From contig CAMTDV010001633.1 in the NCBI GenBank assembly GCA_947069175.1, positions 61,858,102 through 61,922,101 on the forward strand: a stretch of 64,000 bases of DNA. The letters are read 5' to 3'. Below the pieces are notes generated by a model that made no database searches, was not told the DNA's origin, and saw only the letters and a program-made list of their open reading frames with translations. Shown in pieces: positions 1 through 11,329 of the stretch. The DNA is from Scalesia atractyloides. Taxonomy: Eukaryota > Streptophyta > Magnoliopsida > Asterales > Asteraceae. The translations under genes and the position numbers were made by a program. Position 1 is the stretch's first letter. Each line of letters opens with the position of its first letter.

Positions 1-1250
1 TCACATCTATTCAAAGGAAGATTTGGCAAAGTTACTTGATGTTGATGCTTTTTGATTTCGACTTTGAAGAGCATGTGATGAATGTGAATACTTTCGAGCC
101 GAATGAATATTGTTACACATGAAGATCAGATGCTGACGATTACAACAGAGTGATCATTGAAGATTGGTCGTCAGATGATGAGAAAGATGAAGCTGAAAAG
201 TATACTGGTTTGAATAATTTTAAAACTTTTGAAGAGATGTATGAGCAGTTGAATGAAGATCTGTTGAAAGATAAGATAGCTGAGTCTGTACGTGAAGGTA
301 AAATCCCTAAACCAATGACGAAAGAAGAAATTGCACAAGCAAAGAAGTCCCGGTTCAAAGAAATGCCAAGAGAACGAAAGTTTCAACGTCCATTAGCATT
401 CTTTACCAGAGATGCAGATTTTTCATTGGGTGATATACTCAGTTGGGGGTGGTTTAAAGAACTTAACGTCTACGCCATCAAAAGAGAGTTTGGGGTACGA
501 TACTTCCGACATATGGCAGATTTCAAGACACTTCCATATTGGGATGTTGAGGAATTGGTGCAGACGAGGAATGTTACTTATTACATGAAGTTTATTGATC
601 AGTTATTGTGGAAAATGATCAAATTCGAAGCTATGAAAGGATTCAAGTACTGGAAGCCATTCATTCCAAAGCATTGAATCAAAACAGATAAGAAGACTAG
701 AGTTAAAGATATCACATTGATTTTGAAGCGTCCTAGAGCAATGAGGAACATGCCCCTAATGCCGATTGAGCAAGATTTTTATCCATTGTTTAAGTGGTGG
801 CAGGTTGATCCTACAACTTGTGAAGCTGTAATAGTGCTGAGATTCGAAGATCATCTGGATATCACGAAAGAAGGGTTGAAATGTTTCATACAGAAGGTTT
901 GAGAGGGCTGTGGAGAACGATTCGAATACTAGACCCGATGTGGCTAGTGAACTACCCAAAGGAGGATATCAAATGTTTATTCTTTAGCAAGATTGTTATG
1001 AAGAACGTGAGAAGGAACAAGCGATGCAATATCAGAGGATTGTAAATGTCGGTTATGCGGATGGTGTGAATTCTGGTAGAATGTGGGAATCCAGTTGGAG
1101 GGAATTAGAACGCAAAGAGTTTTTGAAGGAAGAGAGGTGTATTGAACGTATACATGAAAGGGGTAGAGAGGCAAGACTCATAAGATTTCAGTTCATGCCT
1201 AAAGTGCCGCCTACTGACCAAACGCCAATTCCAGAGCAAGAATGAAGAAA
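1..1250 (+). pseudogene. 3' coding part of an unclassified LTR retroelement, broken
   Basis: This stretch enters from outside the window and ends about 80 bp before a purine tract and an LTR, so it is the last coding part of a plus-strand retroelement. Readable pieces are 150-677 (175 aa), 717-902 in the same frame after an in-frame TGA at 675-677, and 1024-1245 in a shifted frame. The protein begins acidic (EDWSSDDEKDEAEKY), continues with an aromatic stretch (LSWGWFKELNVYAIKREFG) and then ITLILKRPRAMRNMPLMPIE. A helical, Glu/Arg-rich tail (GRMWESSWRELERKEFLKEE) follows. No reverse transcriptase, integrase, protease or zinc knuckle is visible. I do not recognise the family; position suggests an extra 3' ORF or the body of a non-autonomous element. 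The stops and frame change show a decayed copy. Confidence 0.6.
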
Positions 1251-1463
1251 GAAGCCAATCAAGAACTTCTTTGGACGTGTCAGACAAAGATAGAGCTTTG
1301 AAGACTGATCAAGACGAAGACGACATCCGAGGGGGAGTCTGTTAGTACATAATGTCTATGTCTTATTCTTGGATCGAGTCTGTTCAGTTTGGGCTAGATT
1401 ATGTCAAAATAATAGGGTATTTATGTAAATACTACACAAGTTTGCCCGGAACCAACATGTGAG

Positions 1464-1508
1464 AACAAGTTCGGCCGAACTTGTTTAGGACAAGTTCGTC
1501 CGAACTTG
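1464..1508. promoter_or_regulatory. Two 18-bp palindromes upstream of the LTR TATA box
   Basis: CAAGTTCGGCCGAACTTG lies at 1466-1483 and is a perfect palindrome; symmetry extends to 22 bp (1464-1485). CAAGTTCGTCCGAACTTG at 1491-1508 is a second copy with one central mismatch. Both sit 30-70 bp before the TATA box, where promoter elements would act. The same motif fills the gypsy LTR at the other end of the window. Function is inferred only from position. Confidence 0.7.
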
Positions 1509-1534
1509 TTATCCCACCAGTGAACTTGTGTTAG

Positions 1535-1542
1535 TATAAATA
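1535..1542 (+). promoter_or_regulatory. TATA box of the 422-bp LTR
   Basis: TATAAATA at mid-LTR with the palindromes just upstream. Transcription would start about 30 bp downstream, near 1565-1575. Assigned from motif and position. Confidence 0.6.
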
Positions 1543-2009
1543 GGTGGCTTGTGGTTTTCATTTGCAACTTTTGCAACTTTGTCACTTGGACGGCGAAGCT
1601 CTGCCCGATCTGGATTTGACATGTATTCGACATTTATGATCAATAAACAAACATTAAACGAGTAATCTTTGTATATTCGATTAACACGTCATATAGTTTC
1701 CGCCTATACGAACGTTAGATACCAATTTAGGTTCTTATGCTAAACATGGAGCGATCTAACAGAATACATTCAAGCCCTGTTGACTGACGGATAGACCCTT
1801 ATAAAGACAAAGGTTTATCAAATGTTCATCGGATTCTGTTATTCCCTACAGTCACTTCCAAACAAAACTAGGAAGCGGGAACGGGATTGTCAATCCTATG
1901 GTACCATTACATACTACCGGTCGGCGTGATCAATGTTAATGAATGTATCATTGTATATTCAATGCACCAATATGTCTTGAACAATGTAAGCATGTCATGA
2001 AAATATTTT

Positions 2010-2159
2010 GAAACCATGTACTGGGCATACTAAGTCAATACACCAAGCAAAAATGTCTTTGAAACCAATTGTTGGGTATACTAAGTCAATATAACATGTA
2101 AAATGTCTTTGAAATCATGGGTAGGTATGCTAAGTCAACATACGAAACAAAAAGTCTTT
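2010..2159. repeat. Three degenerate 50-bp tandem units
   Basis: Units of about 51, 50 and 49 bp start at 2010, 2061 and 2111. Each starts GAAA(C/T)CA and contains CTAAGTCAA in the middle and GTCTTT at the end. A fourth partial unit starts at 2160. They lie in the transcribed/U5 side of the minus-strand LTR. Confidence 0.7.
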
Positions 2160-3363
2160 GAAATCATGTTCTTACTATATGTACAAGATGAGCAAAACAT
2201 GTATAATGTCAGGAAAACAAGAAAGTAGTGATATGCACATATGAATCACCCCAAAACATTTGAAAAACGTAAAAGAGGGGACTATGTACTCACTTGGGAT
2301 TGCGTATAAGTCTTTGTATGAATGATTAAACAAAGTTTGAAGGATCAAGGATTTAAGTAGCTCCTAATATCGGATAACTATGTTAATAAGTCGGGACTTA
2401 AATTGGAGGATTGGATAGAATGAAGTTTTATAAATCAAATGAGTGTTGGAGCTCATATGGTATGATTTAATAAACTTAACATTCTGATTTGAAAGTGATC
2501 CTAAGTGCTTTTGACCCGTTATGACTCTTTAAGGTAGTTTACGCTACTTTAACGTGTCATTTTGCGTAAACGCGTGTTCAGATGGTTAAACAAGTCCTAT
2601 GATAAGTCTTAAATTCCCAAACATGTTTGAAGATGTTATAACATCAGTTTATATGTCAAAAATTTAGTTACATATGTTAAAAATGGATTTATGCGCAAAA
2701 AGGGCATTTTTGTCATTTTAAGAACATAAGAGGCGACTTATCATAACACTAACCAAACGATGTGACCATAAGGTATAACCTCAGTAGGTTATTCCCTATG
2801 CAACTATGGTCACACACAAGTGTCTGATTGGATCCTAAGATCGACCAAACGGGTTGGATTCGAAAGTCAAAGCAGTGGTCAAGACCGCTCGACTTACGAC
2901 CCTAGATAAGCACTAAACTAGAAGTGACGAGTTAGACACGTCTAACTAAATTGAAAAACTGATTTGGTAACAAAACTTGGTGTTTTGATACCCAAAAATA
3001 GTTTCGTTGTAAAATCCACATAATGCGCATCATTGACTGAAACTTTAACTCATCACTTCGACTAGTAAACGTGGTAATCAGAAGGTGCAATCGCTAGGGA
3101 TTATAACCTTCGTGGTTACGATCACGTTGCAAAGTTCAATTAAACTTTGACTCAATTAAATATAGTCAAAACCGAAAGTCAAACTGTTTGACTTTTGGCT
3201 CAAAAGAGCCAAAATAAAGGAACAAGACTAGGAAAGAACACTTACTGGTGTTCTAGGAAGGTAAGAATACTCAGTAGGAGGCCTCCAAAAGCTGGAAGCA
3301 AGTCCATTGGAGTGGGAGAAAGAAATTGGAAATGAGCAAAGAAGAATGGATGAAGTTCTTGGC

Positions 3364-3371
3364 TATTTATA
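3364..3371 (-). promoter_or_regulatory. TATA box of the minus-strand gypsy-like LTR
   Basis: TATAAATA on the minus strand, about 165 bp downstream (minus direction) of the palindrome at 3534-3556. Confidence 0.45.
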
Positions 3372-3533
3372 GTGTGAATTAGCTCACAAGATCAAGCCAA
3401 GTGTCCCTCCAGGTGTTTACACATGCTAGGTGTCCTTACACACGCCCAAAGGAGGTGAAATGGTGGAAAAATCGCGTCTTGGAGGCCAAGGAATGCAGCT
3501 GTGTTTTGATAGCTAAGTTTCTGTTGTCTGACA

Positions 3534-3556
3534 GTCTCTCGCGCCCCGCGAGAGAC
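3534..3556. promoter_or_regulatory. Inverted repeat GTCTCTCGCG-CCC-CGCGAGAGAC
   Basis: Ten-base perfect arms with a 3-base centre. A degenerate second copy (GTCTCTCGTGCCCTGCCAGAG) follows at about 3567. Both lie upstream of the minus-strand TATA box. This is one of several LTR-specific palindromes in the window. Confidence 0.65.
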
Positions 3557-3894
3557 ATGAGCTTTGTCTCTCGTGCCCTGCCAGAGGCCCAGAAGTTTCA
3601 ATTTTGGTAGATTTGGCCCCTGGACTTGTTTTGTCGCGTTTTGTCAATTCTAACGCCCGTTAACCTAATTTTTAAGCTCTATATGGGTGTTAAGGCATAT
3701 GTAACTTGAATTATGCCCAAAAATGTCATGGATGTTGGTTCATTCAGTTGTACGGTTGCGTTTTTCGCTTAACTACGACAAAATCTTTAACGAACGCGAA
3801 AATGATCGAAATTGCGCGACAATTGATATTTTTCCATTCTCATCAATAAAATTCAAGATTTTATTGGTTAAAAAATTTTTTTTGGATGTCTACA

Positions 3895-5132
3895 CAAGGT
3901 CCGTATTCAAAAATACGAGAATCGGAAGACTTTCGCAGTTGTCGCAAATAGTCACTGGGCTTGAATAAGCATGTTTTTGCCATACCGAACCCTTCAAAAC
4001 TTATTTCTAAGTTATGTAAAGGGTATTTAGGGTATGTTTAGATTATTTCCTTGTTCCAGAGTGTATGTCGCATTAAACTGATTACGTTTGCATATCGGTT
4101 TATGATTTCACTTCCAGAAAAGGTTCCAAAGATCGAAATTGAACAAATATTGAAATTGCACAAATGTCATGAATTTATACAAATATTGGAAATAAAACAC
4201 AAGGATTCATTGATTATGAAATAGTTCAAAGTTGTACAATGATTGAAAGACACAAATGTCACATTCAGTCATCTCTTTTCTTTGGAAAACTCTAATTTGA
4301 GATTTTGCTCCATAAAAGTCAGTTTTTCAGCAACTGCGGATTTTACATTTAGGCCCATTAATAGTCACTACATTAAATGATAATCATTCTGCATAGGTAT
4401 CCATGACTACCCTATTATCTTCAACACTCTGTGATCTCATTATCATATCTATTCTCCAAATCCTCCGATGGTGTCCCCAGACAACCCATATTTGATGTTA
4501 AAATCTAGAAAAAAAATCAATCACTAAATTTTTTCTGGACACTCGTCTCGTCACTACGATCAAAAAATGCCTTATTTATTTATTTATTTATTTTTAGGCA
4601 TTTTGGATTCATTCACATGGATGAGAAATGTTCATTCATGTGAATGTATCCTTCCTGCGGATAACTGATTGTTTTTGGAAAGAATAAGTTGGTTCATGCG
4701 GATAAGGTCTAGTTCGTACGGATGAATGCCTTCCGTGCGGATGAAGGTGATTCGTGCGAATGAAAGACTGGTTCTTGTGATGATCACGATTTTTAAAATG
4801 GACCAGGTTCATTCTTGCGGATGAAAGACTCTTTCGCACGAATAAGCACTCCTTCGCACGAATAAGCACTCCTACGCACGAAAGTGTCCCGTCCGTTCGA
4901 AAGCTACTTTTCAAATCTTTTCGATCTAAAATCTTTATTTCTTCGAATTTTAAGATGATTCTTCCACAGACATGATCAAATTCATTTCTAATCAATCCTA
5001 TGGTTTCAATTTGACTTTTGATCCATGGATTGACCTTCACTTTGATTATTTACGTCTACAAACCCGTAAAAACCCATAATTCATGAGCGTAGGTGATTTA
5101 GTCAACTGTTAGATCACTGAATCGGTACCGTA
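3895..5132 (-). mobile_element. Noncoding leader of a minus-strand retroelement and flanking debris
   Basis: The part next to the primer site at 5133-5144 is the leader of the element whose LTR is 5147-5550. A minus-strand open stretch at 4636-5040 (134 aa) begins in this leader but matches nothing I know and passes through short repeats, so I do not call it a gene. Between about 4690 and 4880 are some seven copies of a motif like TTCGTGCGGATGAA or its reverse, including two adjacent TTCGCACGAATAAGCACTCC units. A (TTTA)n tract lies at about 4571-4597. From 3895 to about 4560 I see no gene. Confidence 0.5.
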
Positions 5133-5144
5133 GCTCTGATACCA
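5133..5144 (-). other. Primer binding site for initiator tRNA-Met
   Basis: On the minus strand this reads TGGTATCAGAGC, the classic plant retroelement primer site. It lies two bases inside the LTR edge at 5147, so that LTR is a 5' LTR and its element runs toward lower coordinates. Confidence 0.85.
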
Positions 5145-5146
5145 AT

Positions 5147-5550
5147 TGAAATTTCTGGATCGGTTGGGTTTAGATGGAAGTTTGGACAGGATAGAGCTAA
5201 TTTGGTAGAAATCTCGCAGAAATAAGATGAAGTAGAAAGATTCCATTCATACCGAAAGAGCATACATCATTTTACAAGTTGGAGAGAGCATCAGCAATCA
5301 CTCCAGCATTTCCCCCTGAAATCTCCAAAACTTAACAAATAATAAACACATGACACTATATATAGACATGATGTTTGGGACGGATCAGCTTGTCCTTGCG
5401 GATGAGCTTGTCCGTGCGGATGAGTCTCATCCGTACGAATCACTCTCATCCTCTCCAAGTCATGTGTTCGTATCTCAACTATATAGTATTCAACACACGC
5501 TCTATCTAGTCTATTCGCATAGTGGCAGACATCCATAATATGCACTAACA
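5147..5550 (-). mobile_element. 5' LTR of a minus-strand retroelement (404 bp)
   Basis: On the minus strand it starts TGTTAGTG and ends in CA, followed by the tRNA-Met primer site. A TATA-like CTATATATAG lies at about 5354-5363. Upstream of it are CTTGCGGATGAG and GTGCGGATGAG copies and the perfect palindrome CGGATGAGTCTCATCCG (5417-5433). It begins exactly where the copia integrase reading of 5551-8640 breaks off, so it inserted into that copia copy. Confidence 0.8.
5417..5433. promoter_or_regulatory. 17-bp palindrome in the 404-bp LTR
   Basis: CGGATGAGTCTCATCCG has 7-base perfect arms around GTC. It is part of a short array of TGCGGATGAG-type copies at about 5385-5460, upstream of the minus-strand TATA-like site. 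Confidence 0.6.
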
Positions 5551-8500
5551 CCATAAAAGACTTAAGCAAAGAGGCATAATCATATAACCAATCAGGTCCA
5601 ATGCGTGCATCTATGGGATTTTCTTCTAGCCAATCCACGTTGTAGGTCTCCACAGTATACTTTTTGATCTTGTTGTAAACATGATATGTAGTATTTTTCG
5701 AATAGCCAATGAAATAGCACGAATCCCCTCTTGCTTCAAATTTTCCCTTAATGTCCATAAGCAGAATAACACAAAGACAACCAAAGGTTCTAAAATGACT
5801 GACAGAAGGCTTTGTCCTTCAACAATTTCATAAGGCGTTTTCATGTGTCGTTTGTTGATCAAAGCATGATTTTGAACATAACAGGCAGTGTTTACTACTT
5901 CTGCCCAGAAGATCAATGGAATGCCAGAATTTATCAGCATCGTGCGTACAGCTTCAATGAGAGTTCTATTACGCCTTTCAGCAACTCCATTTTGTTGTGA
6001 AGTTCGAGCTGCACTACACTGACGGTCAATTCCCTTTGAGGAACAGAACCTATTAAGCTCGGCATTCTTGAACTCCTTCCCATTGTCGCATCGAAGAATT
6101 TTTTACCTTCTCATTTGCCTGATTTTCCATGAGAGTGATAAACTACTTTATCAACTATGTTGTTTCACTCTTGTGTTCCAAGAAAATACCTAAGTGAAAC
6201 GTGAAAAATCATTAGTTATAACCAGGCAGTAAGCCTTTCCTCCAATGCTCAGCACAACACATTAACTGGACCAAAGAGATCCATGTGAAGCAGTTCAAGA
6301 ACTTTGGAAGTAGAGTGCATGAGTTTAGGCTTATGAGGCTTGCGATGTTGTTCCATCGAGCACATGATTCACATTTTTCAATTTGCATGAAATCCTTGAT
6401 TGATAGATTTCTGACTAAGCCTCCTTTTGCCAGTCGATTAAGATTCTTCATATTGAGATGACCCAGGCGACGATGCCATTACATAGCGTCATGTTCAGCG
6501 ATTTCTGAGAAGAGACATGCAATTTGACCAGTAGGGGCTTTATTCATGTCAATGACGTAAGCATTACCCATTCATTCTGCTTCAATGAGAAGCCAATCAT
6601 CCGGTATCACAATTCTCAGTTTCAACACTTCACAATCCTTTTTAGTGAAATGAACCGATAAGCCTTTATCGCAAATCTAAGACACGCTCCAAAGACTATG
6701 GTTTAGTTCTTGAACATAATTCAAGTCTGAAAAGCTGAGAACCCCATTTCGAGCTATACCCTTCATTGTAACTCTACCAGTTTCACCTCCTGCAAAGTTG
6801 ACAAATCCAACGTCGAATATTTTATGCCATTCAGCTGGGAAATGTCTCTTGTCATGTGCCTGGAACAGCCACTATCGACGTACCAAAGTTTGACGATAGC
6901 CCTCCATAGCCGTTCCTGCACATACAATAGGATCAATTAGAAACTTAAACCCAGGCCATCGTAGATTTGGGTTGACCATCACTGTCAGTATAAGAAACCT
7001 CACGAAAGATCACATGAGTGTTAGAAGTATTAGAGGTTTGTGAAGGTGAAGATGATTTTGATGATTGTGAAGGCTGAGACTGAGATCTAGCAAGCATTTT
7101 GGGTTTCCAGATTTTAGAGTCAGATTTTTAGGCACATATTTCGTTTCCGACTTTATGAAATCTTTACTTGTCTAACTTTGAAAACTTTGTGTTCTTGAAA
7201 ATATTTTATTTTGTTTCTTTGCTAGATTCCAGTCTCCATCGGAAGGCTTAGCTTTTGTAAATCAATCTCCAGTGGGACGATATGGTTGAGCCGTCCGATG
7301 ATGTGCATTCCTTGAGTAGTAGGGCACGTAAGGATGATGAACACAGTTTCTAGTTATGTACCTTGGACTTCCACAATTAAAACAAGTTTGTCTCTTTGAG
7401 AAGAAGACATTTAGTTCGACTTGTGTTATTCTAGGGAGCTGATTAGATCTCTTCTATCCGCTTGGTGCTGATTGCTTATGCGTGTATGGACTTGGATGAA
7501 ACCTTCTCACAATTATCAGCACAAGAGTGAGTTTCAATAACTTTACCCTTTGACTGCGTGTCAGCTTGCTTTTGAATGGGTTTTTCCTTTTGTTTTTCGT
7601 TCATTTCACTAGTAGATTTTTCAGTGTTACCCTTTTGTTTTGTTTCTTATTTTTGCATGATCTCTTTTTCTTTAGAGGAGTAGATTTTTGTGAAATATCC
7701 TCTTTAGAAACCTCCTCATCAGAATCTGAATTTTTAGGGATTGATGATTCTGGTTTTTCCAATGACGAGTAATTAGCATTTAAAACATTTGAGTACACAC
7801 TTGTTTCTAAAACAGTGGGTTTGGATTCAACAAAAAATAGCGGAATCCTCAAACAGACTTTGCTCATCATCTGACATACAAGAATCTTCAGTTTGATGCT
7901 CAGGCTTGGTGCCGATATCAGACAATCCCTCCTTGTCAACTATCTCAATATCATTCACACATACAATCAAAACAATATTTTCAACAGTATCCTTTCTGAG
8001 ACATCAGTTGACGAATCAGACATATTGGAATAGTTGTGTGAATTGTTCGAAACTGATGCCTCGGATTCATCAGAAGATGTACCAGTCTCTTCTGGTAAAA
8101 CATTTCCATCACAAACAGAATTTGAAACCACATAATATAAAGTTTCAGTTTTAGCAACATTATCAGAAAAGCCATTAGTCTCAGCAAGCATAGAGTTAAT
8201 AAAGTTTAAAACGTAAAGATCATATTCAGCAATTAAAGATTCATTTGAATCAACAGTAGAATTCGAATGTGATTCATCATCCACTTCAGCTTGCTCCTTA
8301 ACTATCACTGATTCTGCACATGAACTCGAACAGTTAGTATCATTCACAAAATTATAATTTGACAAATTTTCCTGATTCCCCCTATTGATGTTTTAACTGG
8401 CTCCTTTTCTGATTTTGATTCATCAACTGATTTTTTGAAAAACTTTTAGTAGAATGCATGGTTTTAACAAGATCCATGGGTTTTTTAAGATCAGTTGGTC

Positions 8501-8640
8501 TGGCATGTTTTAGTTTAAAAGGTTCCCATGAAACATATTCATTAGGTTTACCATACATCATATTTTTCTCGTTTTCTAGATCTTGCTCAGTGATGGGCAA
8601 TCGAGAATAATTATGATTATACGGAGGAGGAACCTATTTA
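5551..8640 (-). pseudogene. Ty1/copia pol remnant: CCHC knuckle, pre-integrase, integrase
   Basis: Read on the minus strand from 8640 down. At 7.6-8.6 kb is a Ser/Asp/Glu-rich linker with a Lys patch (STPLKKKRSCKNKKQNK). At about 7380-7340 lies a zinc knuckle, CFNCGSPRYITRNC, where the usual His is Tyr. At 6212-6480 is the gag-pre-integrase part (GHLNMKNLNRLAKGGLVRNL, CESCA). At 5551-6100 is the end of the integrase core (RNRTLIEAVRTMLINSG, FWAEVVNTACYVQNHALINK) and WLEENPIDARIGPDWLYDYA. Stops and frame changes are frequent. Reverse transcriptase and RNase H are absent, because the reading is cut at 5551 by another LTR. Confidence 0.85.
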
Positions 8641-9095
8641 TAACCCAAACCCTTCCCTTTGTTTTCCTTATATGCCAATTGCACATCACACAGATTTCGA
8701 ACAGTATCACTAGATGTATCAAACTTCTTTATATTTAACTCATTTTTTATACTTGCCAGTCAGGAGCTCTAGCTAAGCTCTCACAGAATCAAGTTCCATG
8801 ATTTTTACATTAATTTTGTTTTTATAATCAGAAACCTAATATTGTTGTTGGTTAAGATCCTTATGAAGCTGAGCTATGTCCTTCTTTTGTGCTTACTACC
8901 TTCTTAGTAAGCAACTTGTTGCTTTCTCGAAGGCTAATGCACTTAGTCATAGCACTATTATAATCATTAATTAATTGAAGTTATGCGCTATCATCTGTAA
9001 AAGTTTACTTCTACAAAGATAAAAACATAAAAAAGTGTTTACCGTTTCAGAGAGTGATTTAGGTTCATCAGTATGCGCCATCTGGCAGTGATTTA

Positions 9096-10240
9096 CTAGT
9101 GCAGCTTCAGAATCTTAAGTGTTTCCATGTGTGAGAATGCATCTGACCAGTTAAACCCATGTTGCTCTTGACCCATCAATGCCTTTCCTGCTCCGCTGTC
9201 TCCTGAGCTTGAAGATGTTTGCGCAGGTGTAACAGGCACCATAGCTCTTTCAGCATTTTGAGTTGCAGCAGTCTGACTTGGAAGTTGGAACATACCCTGC
9301 AGGTTGAGGTTGAGCTGATGAAGGAGGTGCAGGGTTGTTAACAAAGACTTGTTGTGTTGGAAGAGACATACATACACATAGTTGGATTTTGGAGTTTTGG
9401 TTAATGGGCTAAAAACAATGTTTTGGTTAGCGTTTGACACCGCATGAACTGGACTGAACACAATGTTGGGATGATTTTGAGAGACTAGAGCATTATTGGA
9501 ACTGGTCAAGGTACTTTTATGGTTCAAGTCTCTTTGTTGATTATCAATTTCACACGATTTGATAGTAGCGATCAATTCGGTGAGTGTGACATTATTCAGA
9601 TTCTTTGGTCTTTTGATCATGGCTACATCAGCATCCCAATTTTTCGGAAGACAGTTGGGGAGTTAACGATTCATGCCACTGTTTGTAATGGTGATATCAA
9701 CACTTATCATTTGGGAGACCAACTTAACGAACCTTCTTATCTCATTGTCGATAGTTTCACCGTATATGTGATTAAAAGAACTGAATTACTGATTTAACAT
9801 ATTAACTATGCCTGCCTTCATGTCAGCATTTCCTTCATACAAATTCTTGAGCTCATTCCACACTAGAAATATCTGTAACAAGTGCCATAGTAAGAATTGC
9901 CTTGGCCTTTTCATCTTTTTCGTATTTTCTTGTCTTCCTTCGTCCATAAATTCTCAGGTTTTGGAATTTCGGTCACATGATCAGCTTCTGTAGAGTACAT
10001 GATGATACGAGGTCCATCTCTAACACTCCTCCAGACCCCCGGTTCCTTTGCCTTACAGTACTGTTCGAATCGAAACTTCCACTCATAAAAGTCATCCCCA
10101 TACAGCAGTCTGGGAACATTGGCAGCAGTACCGATGATTTAATCCAATTCTTGATGAAGAGCCAAGGTTTGAGACTGAATGGCAGCCAGGGTAGCATTTG
10201 TAAGGTCCGTTGCAGTCATTAGTCTGTTCATATTCATCAT
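9096..10240 (-). pseudogene. Ty1/copia gag remnant (UBN2-type)
   Basis: The first ATG on the minus strand is at 10240-10238 (MMNMNRLMTATDLTNATLAA). The frame then stops (LALHQELD, TAA) and shifts, but the gag core is recognisable (RLLYGDDFYEWKFRFEQYCK in one frame). The longest clean part is 9096-9620 (174 aa), with LNNVTLTELIATIKSCEIDN, typical of the C-terminal part of copia gag. The part toward 9096 is Gln/Ser/Asn-rich. It lies between the 5' LTR at 10963-11329 and the pol remnant, in the normal order for the family. It cannot make a full Gag protein. Confidence 0.8.
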
Positions 10241-10962
10241 TTTTAAATTTACCAAATAAAATTTAGGTATATCAAAAATGTTAACAGTACAGAAATTCAA
10301 AATCAGTCCAACTTCAAAAATCCAGTAGTTCGAAACAGTAGTCTTGTTCGAGATCAGTCACAATTCAAAATAGTGATCTTGTGTTGAAAACTTCAGTAGT
10401 TATAGCTATTCCAAATAGTTTCACTCGAAATCCTTTTCGAAACACTATTGTTCGAAATCTTTTTCAAAACAGTGTTGTTCAAAATTAGTCCAGCAAACTT
10501 GTTCGAAAGAGGCCTTTTCTAATAAAGTTTCCGAAACAGTGTACACGAAACCTATAAAACAGAAAATATCAGATAACAAACTTCCAAATAATCAGGGATA
10601 CTGATATATTCGAAAACTTTGGAGATATCTTCAAATCTGACAAACTTGGTAACCGAAATCCCGAAAAATCTGGCAACAAACTTTCCGAAATCTTCCAAGC
10701 AATCTTCAACGAAATTTTCAAAGAATCAGATCTTCAAAATTTTTTGAAAACAACAAAAGCTCCAAGGCAATCTTCAAGTAATCTTCAAGCAAATTATCCA
10801 AAATCACCAGCAAATCTTCGAAAACAATAGCAGATTATTCGAAATCTTTTGTTCTTCCAAGATAGTCTTCAAAACTCAGCAACACAACACTTCCGAAATA
10901 GCCAGAATCAGTGTGATATCGATCTAAGCCTAGAAACAGGTTCAACAGGCTCTAATACTAAT
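10241..10962 (-). mobile_element. Copia leader with degraded primer site
   Basis: The minus-strand sequence TAGTATTAGAGC at 10960-10949 is a two-mismatch version of TGGTATCAGAGC, next to the LTR. The rest is noncoding and rich in TTCGAAA and TCTTCAA(A/G) words, a simple-composition leader. Confidence 0.65.
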
Positions 10963-11329
10963 TGTAAGTCCATAAATTGGATCAATACAACGATATCACA
11001 ACTAGTTTGATTGGGTGGCAGAATCACATAAGCAAACTAGATTCAATAACAAAGATGTAGAAAATAAAGATGAACAAGATGATCAAAACTTCAACTTGCA
11101 TATAATTAAGAATTGTCTAATACAAGTTTGCAGCAAAAACATAATAGCATCAGCAACCTAAACAAAATTACAAGACATGTATTTATAGGAGAGTTAAGCC
11201 CACAACTCCCCCAAAACCCTAAGCCCATTGCGCCACCTACTAGCCCAAGTTACAAGCCCAATACATTCAACTAACAACTAGCCCAATCTACTAAATCATT
11301 ATAATGTATAAACCTTCAAGGGCCCAACA
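10963..11329 (-). mobile_element. 5' LTR of the copia remnant (367 bp)
   Basis: On the minus strand it starts TGTTGGGCCC and ends GGACTTACA, followed by the degraded primer site. It is the upstream LTR for the gag and pol remnants at 5551-10240. The matching 3' LTR is not in the window. Confidence 0.75.

Larger units (their letters stand above)
1340..1761 (+). mobile_element. LTR of the unclassified plus-strand retroelement (422 bp)
   Basis: The repeat begins TGTTAG and ends CTAACA, a perfect 6-bp inverted end pair. It is preceded at about 1328-1337 by a purine tract (GAGGGGGAG), as expected for a 3' LTR. Inside are two palindromes, a TATA box at 1535-1542 and an AATAAA-like signal near 1640. 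The partner LTR is left of the window, so identity between the two and the target duplication cannot be checked here. Confidence 0.8.
1762..3894 (-). mobile_element. Gypsy-like long LTR, minus strand, interrupted at its left side
   Basis: No coding frame is visible over 2.1 kb. The right edge reads GGATGTCTACA, so on the minus strand the repeat would start TGTAGACATCC. A minus-strand TATA box lies at 3364-3371 with a palindrome upstream of it at 3534-3556. The interior has noncoding stretches such as AAAAGGGCATTTTTGTCATT that match, reversed, the solo LTR at 43162-46328, so the two look related. The 422-bp LTR element to the left seems to have inserted into this one. The left end is therefore uncertain. 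Confidence 0.5.

Noticed and set aside
4636..5040. 134-residue reverse-strand frame
   Set aside because: It passes through short tandem motifs in a retroelement leader and matches no family; most likely chance.
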